A stretch of 64,000 nt of DNA, from assembly GCA_021029095.1 (NCBI GenBank), contig JAJOHG010000083.1, forward strand, positions 1 through 64,000, written 5' to 3'. The DNA comes from Phellopilus nigrolimitatus (Eukaryota > Basidiomycota > Agaricomycetes > Hymenochaetales > Hymenochaetaceae). A program made the translations under genes and the position numbers. Of the stretch, positions 1 to 10,732 are shown one piece after another; position 1 is the stretch's first letter, and every line of letters begins with the position of its first letter. The notes below the pieces were generated by a model. The model was not told the DNA's origin. It saw only the letters and a list, made by a program, of their open reading frames with translations, and searched no databases.

Positions 1-885
1 TCCATAGCGAAATTCGATAGCCACAGTAGTCGATCGACTCGACGAGCATATATGAGCGAAAATGCTTCGGGAGACACAGAAATCGGGTAGCATCTAGATT
101 AACGAAGGCGCATTTGCATGTATGAAGTTTTAATGGTTCTTGAAACTCAAGAGGCGCTGCACAAATGAGTGTGTTAGACATCAGATACACAAAGGTGGTT
201 ATAGTAAGGAAAACATACATCAACGACCTTAGAAACTGAACGAGCCAGTCCTCTGTTCCAGGCGCAAATTTGTTGGATGGCTCGGATGATTGATCAGAAT
301 AAGTTGCTCCTTCGAAGCCGACGATAGTCTGGGAAGCAGGTGCGGGGACATTATACGTGAAGACGACCTCAGGGTGTGGTATATCCACTGCAATATCTTC
401 GCTCAAAGGCTCCGCGACGATGTTGATAGCAGGCTCGATAGCCTCTGGGACTATATTTTCGAAAGGATCTGCTGGCTGTAGAATGATATATATGTGTTAC
501 GCGGTGAGCATTAGTCAGGATAAACAACGTAGCTTATATTCACCTGATTGACTTCAGAAACCTTCTTCCTGTATTTCCGCTCCTTGTGAGGCGGACAAGG
601 CACCTTCGCCGTATCACAAGCCTCGCACTTCATAGATGAGTACGGTGGTGACATGTTGCACTATATGATTATATAGTTAGCTCTCTCCACTTGGGCGGAG
701 TGGCACGGTCTAACCCTCTTGCGCATATCTGCACATCTTGCGCATGCACCCATATTACGCGCCGTTGCGGGCTGATGTGCGGTAGTAGGAGTGGCTAGAA
801 GATGCCCGGGTTCACTGCTCATATCGACCTTGAAGATGCTCCTGTTGGCGGCAAGTTTCCACTGCAGTTCTATGTTCGATGCCAT
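1..885 (-). CDS. Small Zn(II)2Cys6 protein, copy A (partial, runs off window)
   Basis: Fungal binuclear zinc-cluster (GAL4-type) protein, presumably a DNA-binding regulator. Three exons are seen: 885-715, 660-544 and 475 to the window edge. Splicing joins ARCADMRKR to CNMSPPYSS and yields the spacing C-x2-C-x6-C-x10-C-x2-C-x6-C, followed by a basic stretch (PPHKERKYRKK). The first intron lies exactly before the third cysteine, as in the sister copies at 1861-2515 and 4513-5196. Exon 3 is acidic like its sisters. A small length change near codon EDW moves the family stop codon out of frame, so translation continues into what is 3' UTR in copy B and reaches base 1 with no stop. The copy may therefore be decaying or C-terminally extended. 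The zinc-cluster call is firm; the function is inferred. Confidence 0.7.
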
Positions 886-1084
886 TCAGGGCTAGTGATA
901 GGGACAGACAAATATTGTGCAGTATAGAGACAAGGTGTATTCTGCGATGGCAGGTTACAGACTCTCTGTGAGGTACCAGCCGGGTTATATATTGCCATCG
1001 TATGCTGGCTTTGGTTTCGGCACTTCTCTAGAAGAAAGGCGAAAGCTTCAGTTGGGCGATAGAGAACTGAGAGCATCAGTAGTG

Positions 1085-1605
1085 CGGTTCCGAGAAAAAA
1101 CGGACTTCCCTTCGCGCGGTGGCGACCTCCCGCGTTGTGGCTGTGTGCCTCGCAACGCGCGCGTGCGTCCTGGGTCCGGCGAGAGTGTGTGTGTTTGCCC
1201 GATGTTTATACAGCACGGCCATCAGCGCCGCGCCCCTGCTCCCACCTTCAAACACACCCAAACGAAGGGGCCGGAGCGCCTCATACTGGCCTGACCCACA
1301 GTTCGGCGCACGCCCACGAAAGTAGTATAAACATCGGGCAAACAGCACGCGTAGCCGAACGGACGGACGGACAGACGCCATCCGTTCATCCGTGGGAATG
1401 TGTTTCCGCCTTTCGAGAGGCGTAATTTATAAGTAACAATGGGCAGAAATGCGTTCCCGCGGATGAACGGATGGCGTCCGTGCGTGCACGTTCGGCTAAG
1501 CGCGGTGGCGTGCTGTTTGCCTGTCCACCCAGCTCCCATAAACAGCTTCCCAAGCGTGCAGAGGTTGTCGCTTCGCGGGAATTTCCCAATCCGCATGACT
1601 AAGCC
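1085..1605. repeat. GC-rich foldback region with nested inverted repeats
   Basis: It lies between divergent copies A and B. An inverted pair of about 37 bases at 1375-1411 and 1441-1478 has a spacer of about 30 bases. An outer pair is TGCCCGATGTTTATAC at 1196-1211 and its complement at 1325-1340. Weaker similarity links about 1090-1130 with the complement of about 1560-1600. No reading frame is supported. It could be a foldback or MITE-type element; no clean target-site duplication was found. Confidence 0.5.
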
Positions 1606-1691
1606 ACGCCCTACCGCGGCCGTCGCAACGTAAATTATTTAAGATTCAACAGGGACCGTGGCGGGGGCGTTCATGCCTCGTTTGTATCTTC

Positions 1692-3235
1692 AAGGTTCTC
1701 TCGCCGGTTACGATGCGCCAACCCCGATTTAAAAAAAATGCGACAATCTATAAAAGCAGCTTTGCACGGCTTCAGAGGTCAAAGATCCACTGGGTCTTGA
1801 CTCGCATTTCCCATCTTGCTTACATTTAACTCTATATCGCCATCGACTTGAACATCGTCCATGGAAGTTCAACCATGGGAACGTGCTCTGAAGCAGCCTA
1901 CTTTCGAGTTCGCCCCACAGTCATCCCCTACTGTCCAGACAACTCCGCTCGCAAGGACACGCAACATGAAGCCGTGCAGGAATTGCGCAGACATGCATAA
2001 GAAGGTCAGGCCCGTGTCGTTCGCGTTTCTTAAAGTCAAGGTGCTAATTTTTCACTATTTAGTGCAACATATCGCCGCCGTACTCGTCTGGGACATGCGA
2101 AGCTTGTACTACGGCTCGGGCACCTTGCCCGCCTCACAAGGGGAGGAAGTCCAGGAAGAAGGTTACTCGAGCGAGACTTGTACAAGATTCTCCGCTGTTA
2201 GGAAGCGTGTCCGACGTCTTGCAGGTGAGTGCAAAGCATATCGTTGGACGCAAGTCATACTTGTCGCTCACAATATAAATAACTCTACAGCCATCCTTTC
2301 CTTCCGGTAATGAAGCGGCTGAGGTTATCCAGCCACAGATTACTCGTGCGACCGGAGCTCCTGCTATCAATGTCGTCGCTGAGACCTCAAGCGATGATGC
2401 TGCAGCGGACCCGCCTGCTAGCCAGATCGGCTTCGATGTCTCAATCATTGCTGATGAGTCGTTCGACTTGTTCAGCATCTTTACGCCTGGACGAGAGGAT
2501 TGGTTTAGTTTCTAAGGTCCCGACCTGAGATGTACGTATGTTCCCCTTACTGAGACCATCTTTGTGTATCTGATGTCCAACTCACTCTTTCGTACAGCGC
2601 CTTATGAATATATAGGTGTATAGAACCGTTAAAGCTACATACATGCAAATGCACGTTCGTTAATCTAGATGCTGTCCGATTTCTGTGTTTCTCAATGTTT
2701 TGTTGCTCGTGGAGTCGACTACTGTGGCTATCGAATTTCGCTATGGAAACCCGAGCGATCTTTTGTGATCGGCAACCTCGATCGTCAGGGCCTAGCCTGG
2801 CTGAGCTGTTGAAAATCGTTTCTGCAAAGGCCTCAAATATCAACATACACGAGCAAAGAAATGCGACAATATTTATTACCGCCATGAAGGCTCGTAGTCA
2901 TGAGACGCGGATACAAGCACAGCTGTATTGGAGTCCACGCTTCGTACGATTTCGTACATTTATTCAAGAAACATCGACAATAAATCAATACATGTAGATA
3001 AAACAACCAGGACGAAGAGAGCAAAAACATTATACAGGATACAGTCAGCGAAGTCGAAGGACAGAAGTCAAGAAGAGAAGTGCAGTCGGGAAAGCATGCT
3101 AAAAGAAGAAAACGGAAGCATTGTGCAGCAATTGTCGTATACGATGACAGAAGAGGCGAGAGAGATAACCAGAGATGCCTCCTTGAATCTTGTCCCGCCC
3201 GGGAATGCCGCGGCTGTTTCCGTAGCGTCGAAAGA
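1692..3235 (+). repeat. Left arm of a 1.55-kb inverted duplication
   Basis: This arm carries Zn2Cys6 copy B, its promoter and its 3' flank. It is repeated in inverse orientation at 3795-5360. Matching landmarks include the promoter sequence near 1692-1800 against 5235-5360, the gene itself, the box CTATCGAATTTCGCTATGG near 2727-2745 against 4312-4335, the segment near 2940-3010 against about 4050-4115, and the inner end near 3160-3235 against 3795-3890. The arms are clearly diverged, so the duplication is not recent. Confidence 0.8.
1861..2515 (+). CDS. Small Zn(II)2Cys6 protein, copy B (intact)
   Basis: A 176-aa protein from exons 1861-2004, 2063-2224 and 2291-2515; all phases are 0 and the frame closes on TAA. 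Residues about 39-71 form the zinc cluster C-x2-C-x6-C-x10-C-x2-C-x6-C, with the first intron placed immediately before the third Cys. A basic tract (PPHKGRKSRKK) follows. The C-terminal third is acidic (ETSSDDAAADPP, IIADESFDLF) and ends GREDWFSF, which could act as a short activation region. There is no fungal-specific TF (MHR) domain, so the protein is far shorter than usual GAL4-family regulators. The neighbouring copy C is an inverted duplicate. What it regulates cannot be told from sequence. Confidence 0.8.
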
Positions 3236-3294
3236 TATATGCCGTCGGTGTTCCTTGGTGTGCGGATCCTGAAAGGAGTAGTGTGCAGGCGTCT

Positions 3295-3745
3295 CGCTGT
3301 TGTAGTACGACAGTGACGTTGTGCGTCATGCTCCCATTGGGTCGCGAAGAAGATTTGATCACTGCTCGTAGTTGGCGCACTAAATGGGGGCAGCACGAGG
3401 GATGAATGTCAGCTGCAGTCAAGCCCTGCGCCATTCTGTAAATACCAAGAGAATGCACCGAGCTATACGACTGCGTCTCCTTGCACGGCGCGTGGCACAC
3501 TGGAATCGCACACCAAAAATACTGTGATTACACCCTTTGCACGCAGCTCGGTGGTTGAGCGCCTTACAATCACAGTGGTCGCCTACGACGATGACTGCGT
3601 CGGCCTCCCGAAGCGAATCCGCGTGCGCCTGTCCGCTGGGAGTGCGTTGTATGAGGATCGTCGTTTCGTCGTACATCAAAGGAGAGGGGAGAAAGGTCCT
3701 GGAAAAGCACACAAACTGCGCCGGAAACGAAGTAAAACCATAATT
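3295..3745 (-). pseudogene. Decayed ZZ-type zinc-finger gene fragment
   Basis: The sequence between the two palindrome arms resembles, on the minus strand, the ZZ-finger exons at about 47100-47450. Shared peptide words are DSLREADAV, ACKGCN and VRFQC, followed by the same splice-donor area and then the exon matching CATCKQR at 47399. Compared with that gene, a one-base loss after VRFQC destroys the C-x2-C spacing and shifts the frame; the next exon has also drifted. It is therefore a non-functional fragment. Confidence 0.65.
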
Positions 3746-3794
3746 ATATATGTGGGGCGCCCACATATTAGGGGCGCAGCGAAGCGTGTGACTA

Positions 3795-5360
3795 TGAGCT
3801 CGACTCTACCGAAACAGCCGCGACAATCCCGGGCGGGACGAGATTCAAGGAGAGCCTGTAGGCATCGCGGGTTATCTCTTTCGCATCTTCCGTCATCATA
3901 TATGACAATTTCTGTACAATGCTTCAATGAAAGCGCGTTTTCTTCATTTAGCATGGTTTCCTGGCTGTACTTCTCTTCTCGACTTCTCTCCCTTCGGCTT
4001 CGCTGTACATGCTTACTAATTCTCTCACTCTCCTCGTCCTGGTTGTTTTGTCTACGTGTATTCATTTATTGTCGATGTTTCTTGAATAAATGTACGGAAT
4101 CGTACGAAGCGTGGACTTCATTCTTTCGCTATGAAACAACACAGCGCGTCTCATGGCTTACGAATCTTCGCGAACGGAGCAAATAATAATTATCGCATTT
4201 TGTTTGCTCATGTACGTTGATGTTGGAGGCCTTTGTAGAATCGATTATCGACAGCTTGCGGTTAGTAGGCTAGGCCCAGACTGTCGAGACTGTCGATCGC
4301 TCTGTTTTCCGTAGCGAAATTCGATAGCCACAGTAGTCGACTCCACGAGCAACAAGGCATCGGGAGACACAGAAATAGGGCTGCATTTAGATCACGAAGG
4401 CGCATTTGCATGTACATGTATGTAGCTTTAAAGGTTCTCGAAACCTATATGCGCTGCGCGAAGGAGTTCGACATCAGATACACAAATGTGGTTATAGTAA
4501 GGAAAACATACATCAATGGGCGTGACCTTCGAAATCGAGCCAGTCCTCTCTTCCAGACGTAAAGATGTTGGACAGCTCGAATGATTCGTCAGGAAAGATC
4601 ACTCCATCGAATCCGCCGATATTCTGGGAAGCAGGTGCGGGGACATTATACATGAAGGCTTGCTCGGGGAGAAGTATATCCGCGGCAGTGTCATCGCTCG
4701 AGGGCTCGGAGACGGTACTGGTAGTAGGAGCCGCGACCGTAGAAATCGCTGGCGGTTGAATAGTCTCAACTACTTTATTGTCGGAGGGTAAGTATGGCTG
4801 TATACGTAAGTTATATTATGCACGGTAAGTATAAGTTAGGTCCAACGATATGCTTTGCACTCACCTGCAAGACGTCGGAGACACTTCCTAACAGCGGTGA
4901 GTTTTGTTCAAGTCTCGCTCGAGTAACCTTCTCCCTGGGTTTCCTCCCCTTGTGAGGCGGGCACGGTACCCGAGCCGTATCACAAACCTCGCAGTTCCCA
5001 GACGAGTAAGGCGGCGATATATTGCACTAAATAGTGACAAAATTAGCCCTTTGATTTTGAGGAACGCGAACGACACGGGCCTGACCTTCTTATGCATGTC
5101 TGCGCAATTTCTACACGGCTTCATGTTGCGTGTCCTTGCGAGCGGAGTTGTCTGGAAAGTAGGGGATATCTGTGGGGCGACCTCGAAAGTAGACATTGAC
5201 GGTGTTCAAGTCGATGGATATATAGATTTAAATGTAAGCAAGGTGAGAAATGCGAGTCAAGGAGTCAAGGCCCAGTGAATCTTTGACCTCTGAAGCCGTG
5301 CAAAGCTGCTCTTATACATTGTCGCATATTCTTTTTATATCGGGGTTGGCGCGTCGTAAT
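3795..5360 (-). repeat. Right arm of the inverted duplication
   Basis: Inverse copy of 1692-3235 that carries Zn2Cys6 copy C. The spacer between the arms (3236-3794) holds the ZZ-finger fragment. The outer ends fade at about 5360 in the promoter-proximal region, where both arms share the words GGTTCTCTCGCCG and GCGCCAACCCCGAT (or close variants). Confidence 0.8.
4513..5196 (-). CDS. Small Zn(II)2Cys6 protein, copy C (intact)
   Basis: A 185-aa protein from exons 5196-5086, 5026-4865 and 4797-4513; the frame closes on TGA. The zinc cluster is identical in layout to copy B (CRNCADMHKK joined to CNISPPYSSGNCEVCDTARVPC), and exon 2 has the same 162-base length. The C-terminal exon is longer than in copy B, carries the acidic words SEPSSDDTAAD and FPDESFELSNIF, and ends GREDWLDFEGHAH. 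The start is the ATG at 5196; copy B's homologous ATG lies 11 codons further upstream relative to the shared sequence. It sits in the right arm of the inverted duplication. It is probably a nuclear DNA-binding protein by family, and its target is unknown. Confidence 0.8.
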
Positions 5361-5719
5361 CGGCGAGAGAACCTGCATCCGCATCGCCACGCCCTACAGG
5401 ACCGTGCGCATTTTTTAGCGCGCGGAGCATGAATTCACCGCGCGAAGAGTGACGCCGTTGACTTAGTCATGTGAACCCACAATTTAAATTGCCAACCAGC
5501 CGCCTTCAGGCAGATTCTGATGAACAACAACACAACCTTACATGTGCAATCAGAAGTTCTCGACTCATTTCCAACGAGGCCCTGAAAAGTTATGGATTCA
5601 GCGCCTCATTGGAAATGATGGGTTCGAGCGACTTAAAAAATAAAGTTTCAGTGTCTCTCGGAAATGATGGGACTCGACCGTCTCTCTGTCGGAGATGATA
5701 CGAGGTGCCTCATATGCCT

Positions 5720-5839
5720 CCGTGCGCCATTATTCCGAGTCTGCCACCGATCTACGACAGTGTAATCCGTCCATATGACTCGTCCGAGCTATCCGAAATC
5801 TTTACTCTCGGAAGAGGGGGCAATCAGGAAGCAAATTGA
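5720..5839 (+). pseudogene. Remnant of another Zn2Cys6 copy (3' exon only)
   Basis: The peptide SSELSEIFTLGR followed by TGA at 5837-5839 matches the C-terminal ends of copies B and C (ESFDLFSIFTPGR, ESFELSNIFTSGR). The downstream 200 bases also match the copy B 3' flank and end in the shared box CTATCGAATTTCGCTATGG at about 6026-6044. No zinc-cluster exons are found upstream, so it is a truncated relic. Confidence 0.6.
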
Positions 5840-7082
5840 TGTATGTCTCCTCACTGTGATCATCTCTGTGTATCGTCTCGTGTCTACTTTAGACACTCGT
5901 AAAGCACCATTTTCGTTGCATATATGCTTTTGGAATCATTCGAGGGAGTATGCAGTATGCACCCATATGCACCTATATTCTTTGATTTTTGTATCTACCG
6001 CTCATATATACATGCTGAATTGTAGCTATCGAATTTCGCTATGGAACATCGAGCAGTTGTTTATTTGTTTCACAGCCTCGATCGACCTGACTTACCGAAA
6101 ATTTAGCCTCGGGAGCACGATGGGTCGCATTGATTGGAAGCACTTAGAAGGGCGCGGGGCCAATGCGGTCATTGATTATTGCCTTTTTAACAAACCGGTA
6201 TGCGTGTGTCATCCTGCGTGGAGAGCGCCTCAAGGAAGGGTTCGACCGGTTGTCGCCCCTTTCGGATTTTCGACGAGTTCGTGGTCGGGCTGCATACCGA
6301 GCAGCTTCAAATAAACTCAATCAAATGTTGCCGACTGGGCAGCTAACAGGGAGAGAAAGCGGCAAATGTGAACTATATATATATGCTGGATAAGGCTCTG
6401 GAACCGGCGCCAACTTGATTGAGACGACTGATAATGCTTACACCGTGCACCAGCGTCTATGATAGTTCGGAATGCGTACAGGTTCTTGACCGTTCCCGGA
6501 CCTTCACGGAAGCAGGGCCGATGATTATAATTGAATCGCGACGAAAGATCGATCTTGCGCGGACAACATGTCGTCGACACTATAGGCACGTATACAAGAA
6601 TCTTCTGGTTCGTGGCTAGTCGGCGTTGCAGACGGCTGCGAAAACTCGAAGACATCGAAATTGCTAATGTCCTGAATCCGCTGTGCCTTCAAGAAAGCTT
6701 GGTAACAGTTGAGAGTTGCAAACCAAGACTTGAAGCCCCCCAGGTTGAGTACATAGCTTTCAGGTTCTATTAAATTCTAATTTGTTAGACCAGCACAATT
6801 CTACAAGGTACAGCTCAGAGACGACGTTCTGCTTTGTCATTGACTGCTTATGTATACATATTGTGCTTTGCATTATGTAACGCCAGCGAACTCGAGACTT
6901 CGGATCACAAGACGCGCTCCGTTGATTAAGATCGCCGGGCCGCTGAGTCCGTCACGCCTTTACTTAAAAGCGTGCCATGTCGTGCGACGTCCTATCTTCA
7001 TCCCCGCACTCGTCACCACTGCCTACTTTTTGTCGCTCCTAGACCCGCTCTAACTGTCTTTATAAGATTTTCTTGCTTGACG
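5840..7082. other. Intergenic region, no gene recognised
   Basis: It starts with the 3' flank of the Zn2Cys6 remnant and the shared box near 6026-6044, then unique sequence. Open frames here (for example 6121-6312, WKHLEGRGANAVIDY) have no recognisable motifs. The last 200 bases should contain the alcohol dehydrogenase promoter. Confidence 0.5.
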
Positions 7083-8514
7083 ATGGCGCAGACGACATTC
7101 AAAGGCTACGGTATCACTGGTGCGTCATATGTGCAGCGACCCCCAGTCGAGCGCAAGTCGAGCTGACAGCGACGCAGACGCAACCAAGTGGAAAGACTTC
7201 AGCGTCGTGGAGTATCCGTCGAAAAAATGGGCAGAGACCGACGTTGAAATCGCTATCACTCATTGCGGGTACGTCTGGCGTCTAGCATTGGAGAATCTCA
7301 CTAGACCCGTCCATGTAGTGTCTGCGGCTCGGACGTGCACACGTTGAGCTCTGGCTGGGGTGCGTTCGACGTGCCCCTCGTAGTCGGGTGAGCGTTTATT
7401 CCGCAACTCACACGGACCGGGTTTACTTATCTATTCGTGTCCGTCGGCGTTTCTTCGCGCAGTCACGAGATCGCGGGGACGGCGGTACGTGTGGGGTCCG
7501 CGGTGCAGGGCATCAAGGTCGGCGACCGCGTCGGCGTCGGTGCGCAGATCTCCTCGTGCTACGACTGCACACTTTGCAAGCACGACAACGAGAACTACTG
7601 CCCGAAGAAGATCGACACGTACGGCGATAAGTACCCCGACGGCGTGCGCACGCTTGGCGGGTACTCCACCGGCATCATCGCCGACGCACGCTACGTGTTC
7701 CCGATCCCGGACGGCGTGACTTCTGCGGACGCGTCCTCGATGCTCTGCGGCGGGCTCACGACGTACTCGCCGCTCGTCCGGAACGGTGCCGGTCCGGGCA
7801 AGAAGGTCGGCGTCATCGGCATCGGCGGGCTGGTGCGCTGTCCCACCTGATCTACTTCCGCGCCCCGATGCTTATCTCTGTCTGATAGGGCCACTACGCG
7901 ATCCTGTTCGCGAAAGCGCTCGGATGCGAGGTCTACGCGTTTTCGCATAGCAGCAACAAGGAGGCAGACTGCCGCAAGATGGGCGTCGACCATTACGTCC
8001 TTGACTCGCCGGGATTCCACGACAGTTTGCAGTACGAGCTTGATATGATTATCTGCTGTCGGGATGCGGCCGAAGGCTTCCCGATGAATGAGTACCTTTC
8101 GTAAGCCACCGTCTTTCTGGTTATCTGCTCCATTCTTATAACCATTACCGCATGTAATTTTCGCCAGGATGCTCAACGTGCATGGCAAGTTTATCTGCGT
8201 TGCACTCCCAGACAAGCCGTTCCCGCCCCTTACCGGATTCACGCTGCTCAACAACGGCTGCTACATCGGCGGCTCGCATATCGGCTCGAAGGCGGAGGCA
8301 ATCGCTATGCTCAAGCTCGCAGCGGAGAAGAACATCAAACCTTGGTGCGCTCACTTGTTCGCATTTACTCGGCGCCCATGCTGACCTACTTTACTTTTTT
8401 TTCTTTGTTTGAAGGATTGAGGAGATCCCAATGAAGGACTGCCACAAAGCGATCGAGGGCGTGCTGAACGGCAAGCCGCGCTACCGCTATGTCCTCACCC
8501 AGGATCTTGTGTGA
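7083..8514 (+). CDS. Zinc-dependent alcohol dehydrogenase (cinnamyl-alcohol/ADH6 type)
   Basis: A medium-chain dehydrogenase/reductase that should oxidise alcohols or reduce aldehydes with NADP(H) in the cytosol. Seven exons: 7083-7119, 7163-7268, 7319-7387, 7463-7832, 7889-8100, 8168-8344 and 8415-8514, giving 356 aa, the usual length. Visible are the catalytic zinc ligands in HCGVCGSDVHTLS and VVGHEIAGT, the structural zinc cysteines C-x2-C-x2-C-x7-C (CYDCTLCKHDNENYC) and the Rossmann motif GIGGLGHYAI. The glycine-rich motif is cut by an intron. Intron 1 is only 43 bases and needs a GAG acceptor, so the first 15 residues are less certain. The family includes aryl-alcohol or cinnamyl-aldehyde reductases used in aromatic metabolism by wood-decay fungi; the substrate is not determinable. 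Confidence 0.9.
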
Positions 8515-8689
8515 TCCTGCGTAATTGTGCAAGAAAATATTGTGCCATTTGTAGACATCAGAATCATGATTTCCTTTAGAGGAATGTAGAATATTTTAGG
8601 AATGGAAAAGAAACACATGTATTTCAGAAACCGATTAGATTGAGAAGCAGAGCGCTAATCAGGTACAGAAGTTGAGATAGACGTCTGTA

Positions 8690-8730
8690 GACGCCAATAA
8701 AGGGTCTAAGGGTCTAAGGGTCTAAGGGTT
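8690..8730. repeat. Short tandem repeat GGGTCTAA
   Basis: About three to four units of an 8-base repeat (AAGGGTCT) sit in the 3' flank of the alcohol dehydrogenase. It resembles but is not the TTAGGG telomere unit. Confidence 0.6.
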
Positions 8731-8949
8731 CAGTCAGAAAGTTTAATGCAAAGAAGCAATGACACGTTGTGTGGCGATGCAACGGGCTTGGCTTCTTGTG
8801 ACGTCTGAGTCATCACCTCTGTGACCTGTACATTACAATCGCTTCCGGCGGTGACGACGACGCGACGGCGACGACAACGACAACGACATCGACAACGACA
8901 ACAAATCAACGACCGCAAAACTTAGAAGTATTCAGTACAGGCTTCAAGG

Positions 8950-10732
8950 ATGACTGCTGCATTGGCAGAGGCGAGCTCGTCGGCGACACACCCGGCGCAC
9001 GGCGCGGAGGGCTTCTTGCTTCTGTTACTGAACAACGTCGAAGCGTGGTTGCCCGGCGCACCTACCGGCATCGTCGATCAGCTCGCACTCGAGTGCGTCA
9101 CACTCCCCATTCCTGTATCTACGCAGGGAGAATTGGGGGCAGAGCAGGAACGTGACGTCTGGCTCGTGCTGCGCGTCGGCCCGCACGAGGTCCCCATTGC
9201 GCCGACGCAGATCGTGCACCACGTTCGTGCGGCGCGGACGTTCATTTTCGATGGCGGAGGCTTGGGACCCGCGGGTGGAAACTCAAACTGGACGATCAAG
9301 CTACCGGAACCGCGGAGTCCGTTGGATGTGGAGAACTTAGACACGTTTGAGGTGGTATTGGCGCAGTACGCCGCTGTCGAGGAGGTGGATGTAGATGGGC
9401 CGCCTCCTGGCTACTCGGCCTCCACTACTGGTAATTCAGTTCCCTCTACTCCCTTCAAGCCATCCTCTGGAAAGAGGCCCGTGCCCCCTCCGCCTCAACT
9501 TCCGTCCCAACATCTGCCCGATCAGCCCTCCAAATCCGTTCCTCCTCCACGCTTACCGCCTCGTTCCCTCCCTTCCTCTTCCAGGCTACCAGAATCAAAG
9601 TCAGAAACCGACTTCAAAGGAAGATTGGTTCTCGTGGACGAAGATGATGGCGAGGTCGTGGGCACGCTCGGAGAGCAATTCCACATCCGCGAGGACAAGG
9701 CGCTTAGATCGAAAGGCCATGAGAAGGATCCGGTTGTAGTCGACATACCCGAGTATGATGACCGGCCGGACAGGCCAACGGAGGTGTACATCCACCCCGT
9801 CCCGATTGAGCAGCAAGATACGCTAATGAAAACTGCGTCGCTCATCAGGTGAGCTATGCCTTCCTGATAAATAAAAGGTAATGTGGAGCACATAACGTTT
9901 TTTCTTGACCAGCCGAGGGCTCGTCTTCGCTACCAACACGCTCACGACGGGCTTCGGGGCTGCCTCATCCTACTACGTCGCGCACTCGACGCCCGCCGCG
10001 AAGCCGCTGGTCTTCTCCGAGAGCACCCGCGGGCACGTCCGGCGCGCGCACATGGTCTCAGGCAAGGCGGTGACGGTGACTACAAAGACGACGGCCCTCA
10101 TCCACGAGGCGCTCGAATACGCCGTCAGGTACGCCAGCGGGAGCGATAAGGGGAAGGGAAAGGAGAGTCAACAAAGTGTAGTGCGGACCGTGCCGGGCGC
10201 CCCGCCTCCACCTCTCCCGCTGAGAAATCGGATCTTGTTGTCGACTGATATGCTCCTCACGACTGTGGAGAACTCGGCGAAGCAGCTTATAGAGCATGGC
10301 ACGCTGCGCACCAGCGAAGCTTTAGGGCACAAGTGAGTTTATATTTATGCATTTGAAGCAATATGACGAGTGGCGTCGATTTCCCCTTGCCGATTCGCCC
10401 TCTTCATTTTCTATGCTTTCTTATCGCATGGATATGATCTGATTTCCGGCAGGTACGGCAAAGACATGGGCGACGCATCGCTGCTCGTCGGGAACACCGT
10501 GCGCAATGTCGGCATCGTGTACATCGACGCGCGCGGGGTCGGGCGTCGCGCGTTGCTAAAGAAGGCGGGCAAGTCGTTCATCAAGGCGAAGCTCGGGCAC
10601 CGTGACGTCGTGCTCGGCGTAGATGAGCGCGGGCAGCTCCTGGGCCCGCAGGGCGCTCCTCCTGGAGGCGGGGGCCCTGTTTTTGATGCGGATGCTCCCG
10701 GGAGCTCCTGGGACTCTAAGCGGCAACTATAA
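8950..10732 (+). CDS. Senescence/spartin-domain protein
   Basis: A 532-aa protein from exons 8950-9848, 9913-10332 and 10453-10732; the frame closes on TAA. The N-terminal part (residues 1-150) is a globular region including FLLLLLNNVEAWLPGAP. Residues about 160-220 are a proline-rich linker (VPPPPQLPSQHLP and similar). The C-terminal part from about residue 290 (RGLVFATNTLTTGFGAAS, TALIHEALEYAVRY, SLLVGNTVRNVGIVYIDARG) is the hydrophobic, glycine/alanine-rich senescence domain shared with plant senescence-associated proteins and animal spartin. By family it may associate with lipid droplets or endosomal membranes. A CAACGA-type microsatellite (about 8850-8905) lies in its 5' flank. The family call is good; the role is inferred. 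Confidence 0.8.
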
